This document shows positions 62,286 to 64,000 of a stretch of 64,000 nucleotides of DNA, in pieces. This stretch comes from Heliomarina baculiformis. GTDB lineage: Bacteria > Pseudomonadota > Alphaproteobacteria > Rhodobacterales > Rhodobacteraceae. The translations under genes and the position numbers were made by a program. The DNA lies in contig NZ_JAIMIC010000007.1 of assembly GCF_019966545.1 (NCBI RefSeq), positions 300,644 to 364,643 of the forward strand, in the 5' to 3' direction. How positions within the stretch are numbered: the first letter of the stretch is position 1; the number at the start of each line of letters is the position of its first letter. The notes under the pieces were generated by a model. That model did not search any database and was not told the origin of the DNA. It was given only the letters and a program-made list of their open reading frames with translations.

Positions 62286-63227
62286 TTACTCCCGTTGCTC
62301 CACGACATTGCTCAGAGTGCCGATTCCTTCAACGGTAAGCTCGACAACATCCCCGTCTGACAGGAACTCGAACCGCTCCAGACCGCAACCATCGTCAACC
62401 GTACCGCCGCCGATGATTTCGCCCGGATGCAGCGTTTCGGCATTCGATATAAACGCGATCATGCCTTCGAAGCTGTGCAGCATTTCGCCTAGACGGCTGT
62501 CGGTCACCACCTTGCCGTTGATCTTGGCAACGCACCGCATTTCGCGGTAATCCGCAATCTCGTCCGTGGTCACGATCCAGGGGCCGAAGACGTTGCCGGC
62601 GTCGAAGCTTTTACCCTTGGCTGGCCCAAGCATGCCTTGCATTTCGCGAAGCTGGGTGTCGCGGGCGGAAAAGTCGTTGAAGATGGTAAAGCCGAAGACG
62701 TGATCCATCGCATCGGCGGCTTTGATGTCACGGCCCCGCTTGCCAATCACCACAGCGACCTCAAGCTCATAATCCATGTAGTCCGAGTAACGCGGCCAAG
62801 TGATCGTGTCGCCATGACCCGCCACGCTAAAGCGGTTAGTTATGTAAAAAATCGGCTGCGCCTTGTAGATGTCGGGTACGGAGCCCTCGGACGGGCCGGG
62901 ATCGGGCTCGCCAGCAAGAACGGCCGCGAGCCGACGCATGCCAACCGGCGCGTTGACGATATGGCGCGGCGCGGTCGAGGCATCGCGGATCTGGGGCGGC
63001 AGCGGAAGCGGCGCCAGCAGGCGAACCTTGGCCAGCGGGACCGTCACAGCCGCTTCATCCAGCGCGGCATGTGCAGCATTAAGCCCTTCCTTTCCCGCTT
63101 CGATCAGCGCCTGCATTGAGGCAAGCACCTCTCGCCCCGTGGAAGTCATGCAGACCAGCGTTTCGCTGTCGTCCATCAATGCGCCAAGGCGGGGGCCTTT
63201 ACCGCCGTCGAATGTTGCTAGTTTCAT
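62286..63227 (-). CDS. Fumarylacetoacetate hydrolase family protein
   Basis: 313 residues from the ATG at 63227, which has an AAGGAGACC site; the longer frame upstream overlaps the neighbouring gene. Landmarks: YMDYELEVAVVIGKRGRDI with acidic metal ligands, FTIFNDFSARDTQLREMQG, GNVFGPWIVT, and the closing GEIIGGGTVDDGCGLE. The last motif differs from the TGTPEGVG form of the first FAH gene in this window, so the two are distant paralogues of different specificity. It lies 11 bases after the cyclase-family gene and shares its transcript. Confidence 0.88.
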   Translation of the reverse strand: MKLATFDGGKGPRLGALMDDSETLVCMTSTGREVLASMQALIEAGKEGLNAAHAALDEAAVTVPLAKVRLLAPLPLPPQIRDASTAPRHIVNAPVGMRRLAAVLAGEPDPGPSEGSVPDIYKAQPIFYITNRFSVAGHGDTITWPRYSDYMDYELEVAVVIGKRGRDIKAADAMDHVFGFTIFNDFSARDTQLREMQGMLGPAKGKSFDAGNVFGPWIVTTDEIADYREMRCVAKINGKVVTDSRLGEMLHSFEGMIAFISNAETLHPGEIIGGGTVDDGCGLERFEFLSDGDVVELTVEGIGTLSNVVEQRE

Positions 63228-63238
63228 ATTGGTCTCCT

Positions 63239-64000
63239 TCAGTCGCGGACGATGGCAACAGGGCGGCACCAGCCCGCCGAGGCGCCTTTGATCTTGACCG
63301 GAAAGCACTGCACCTCGAACCCGGTGGCGGGCAATTCCTCGAGGTTGGCAAGCTTTTCGATGTGGCAATAGGCCCGGTCCATCCCGGCACGGTGGCCTTC
63401 CCAGATGAGGGAGGCATCGCCAGTCTCTGCCACCTTTTTAGCGGTATGCACGAAAGGCGCGTCCCAGCTCCACGCGTCAGTGCCACAAACGCGCATCCCC
63501 CGTTCGGTCATCCAGTTTGTCGCGGCGCGACCAATGCCGCAGCCCGAGGGAACATATTGCGGTGTGCCGTACTGGGCGGCGGCGGCGGTGTTCACCAGCA
63601 CGATGTCGCCTGGTTGCAAGTCGTGCCCTATCCGGTCGAACTCAGCCGCGACTTCTTCGGGGCTGACCACATGGCCATCGGGCATCTCCCGGAAGTCCAG
63701 CTTTACGCCGCGCCCGATGCACCATTCCAGAGGCACTTCGTCGATGGTGATCGCCCGCTCTCCGCCGTCCATGGTGGAATGATAGTGATAGGGCGCGTCC
63801 AGGTGAGTGCCGTTATGGGTCGAGAGGGTCACTTGTTCCACCGCCCAGCCTTCGCCGCCAGGAAGCCCGTCGCGGGTAACACTGGGAAAGAATGACAGGA
63901 TCTGCTCGGCAGTTTCCTGATGAGCGAAATAGGCGATCTTGGGGCCAAGACCCGGCGGATCGGCGTAGTCGGTATTTTCAAGCGGTCGAGCGAGGTCGAT
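63239..64000 (-). CDS. Cyclase family protein (kynurenine-formamidase-like), 5' end outside window
   Basis: At least 253 residues, open to the right edge, so the true start is outside. The family metal motif is HNGTHLDAPYH, followed by GDIVLVNTAA and CGTDAWSWDAPF. Upstream of the internal ATG at 63841 the frame continues as GGEGWAVEQVTLSTHNG, part of the same domain, so that ATG is not the start. These Mn/Zn hydrolases act on N-formyl-kynurenine or on cyclic amides and esters. Coupled with an FAH-family gene, a ring-catabolic pathway is likely. Confidence 0.85.
   Translation of the reverse strand: MDLARPLENTDYADPPGLGPKIAYFAHQETAEQILSFFPSVTRDGLPGGEGWAVEQVTLSTHNGTHLDAPYHYHSTMDGGERAITIDEVPLEWCIGRGVKLDFREMPDGHVVSPEEVAAEFDRIGHDLQPGDIVLVNTAAAAQYGTPQYVPSGCGIGRAATNWMTERGMRVCGTDAWSWDAPFVHTAKKVAETGDASLIWEGHRAGMDRAYCHIEKLANLEELPATGFEVQCFPVKIKGASAGWCRPVAIVRD

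Overview
The window looks like chromosomal DNA of a marine Roseobacter-type alphaproteobacterium (Rhodobacteraceae). The evidence is the style of the proteins (ctaD, carA, ilvC, the Liv-type importers, the FCD-type GntR regulators), the gene neighbourhoods, and a candidate CtrA-type TTAA-N7-TTAA site in front of fliF. This assignment is an inference from family knowledge; no rRNA is present. One tRNA gene is present, tRNA-Ser(GCT) at 50919-51008 on the minus strand.

Layout. 1-6751 (minus) is a tightly coupled catabolic operon: a fumarylacetoacetase-family enzyme, an alpha/beta hydrolase, an amidohydrolase, then LivH-LivM-LivK-LivG of a branched-chain amino-acid-type ABC importer that runs off the left edge. 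It faces a FadR/GntR regulator (7004) followed by an overlapping paralogue that has lost its DNA-binding domain. GGTTC/GAACC repeats in the shared intergenic region are the obvious operator candidates. 8.2-10.3 kb is a graveyard of sugar-acid genes (broken gntR, RraA-like and SDR remnants) around an intact KDG-kinase-like gene. 10.4-27.5 kb is mostly housekeeping: lipB, a LuxR-type regulator fused to a hydrolase domain without its catalytic Ser and His, a CDF metal exporter facing a MerR regulator, a HIT protein, ctaD, a DUF2244 protein, a YqeY protein, carA, a GspE-N/GT2 membrane glycosyltransferase, a GntR regulator, a pyrimidine nucleotidase, a ubiH-like hydroxylase, an aminotransferase, two overlapping Lrp regulators, ilvC and a CHCC zinc-finger protein.

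28.1-40.0 kb is the most unusual part. A plus-strand run encodes a large carotenoid-desaturase-like flavoprotein, an unrecognised 256-residue protein, a polyprenyl diphosphate synthase, a 1099-residue SAM/adenylate-cyclase/ATPase/TPR protein and an NAD-dependent epimerase. It converges with an unusual 1193-residue protein carrying two acetoacetate-decarboxylase-like domains. I read this as an uncharacterised isoprenoid-related biosynthetic cluster with its own signalling protein. An ABC exporter, an acyl-CoA synthetase and an HSL-type esterase follow (40.3-45.1 kb).

45.1-50.3 kb holds an error-prone polymerase gene (dnaE2) whose product stops before the usual C-terminal OB region, with a LexA-like box but no imuA/imuB, and a soluble triple-PAS chemoreceptor. 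From 50.3 to 53.5 kb, around the tRNA-Ser gene, lies a gene-poor stretch with remnants of an integrative element. 53.6-61.7 kb is a visibly AT-richer flagellar block: (fliL, a DUF6468-like protein, motE-like, motA, a 766-residue accessory protein) facing (fliF, fliH-like, fliN, fliP). It is cut off directly behind fliP by the 3' half of an IS6-family transposase gene. The last 1.7 kb returns to catabolism: a second fumarylacetoacetase-family gene and a cyclase-family gene that leaves the right edge.
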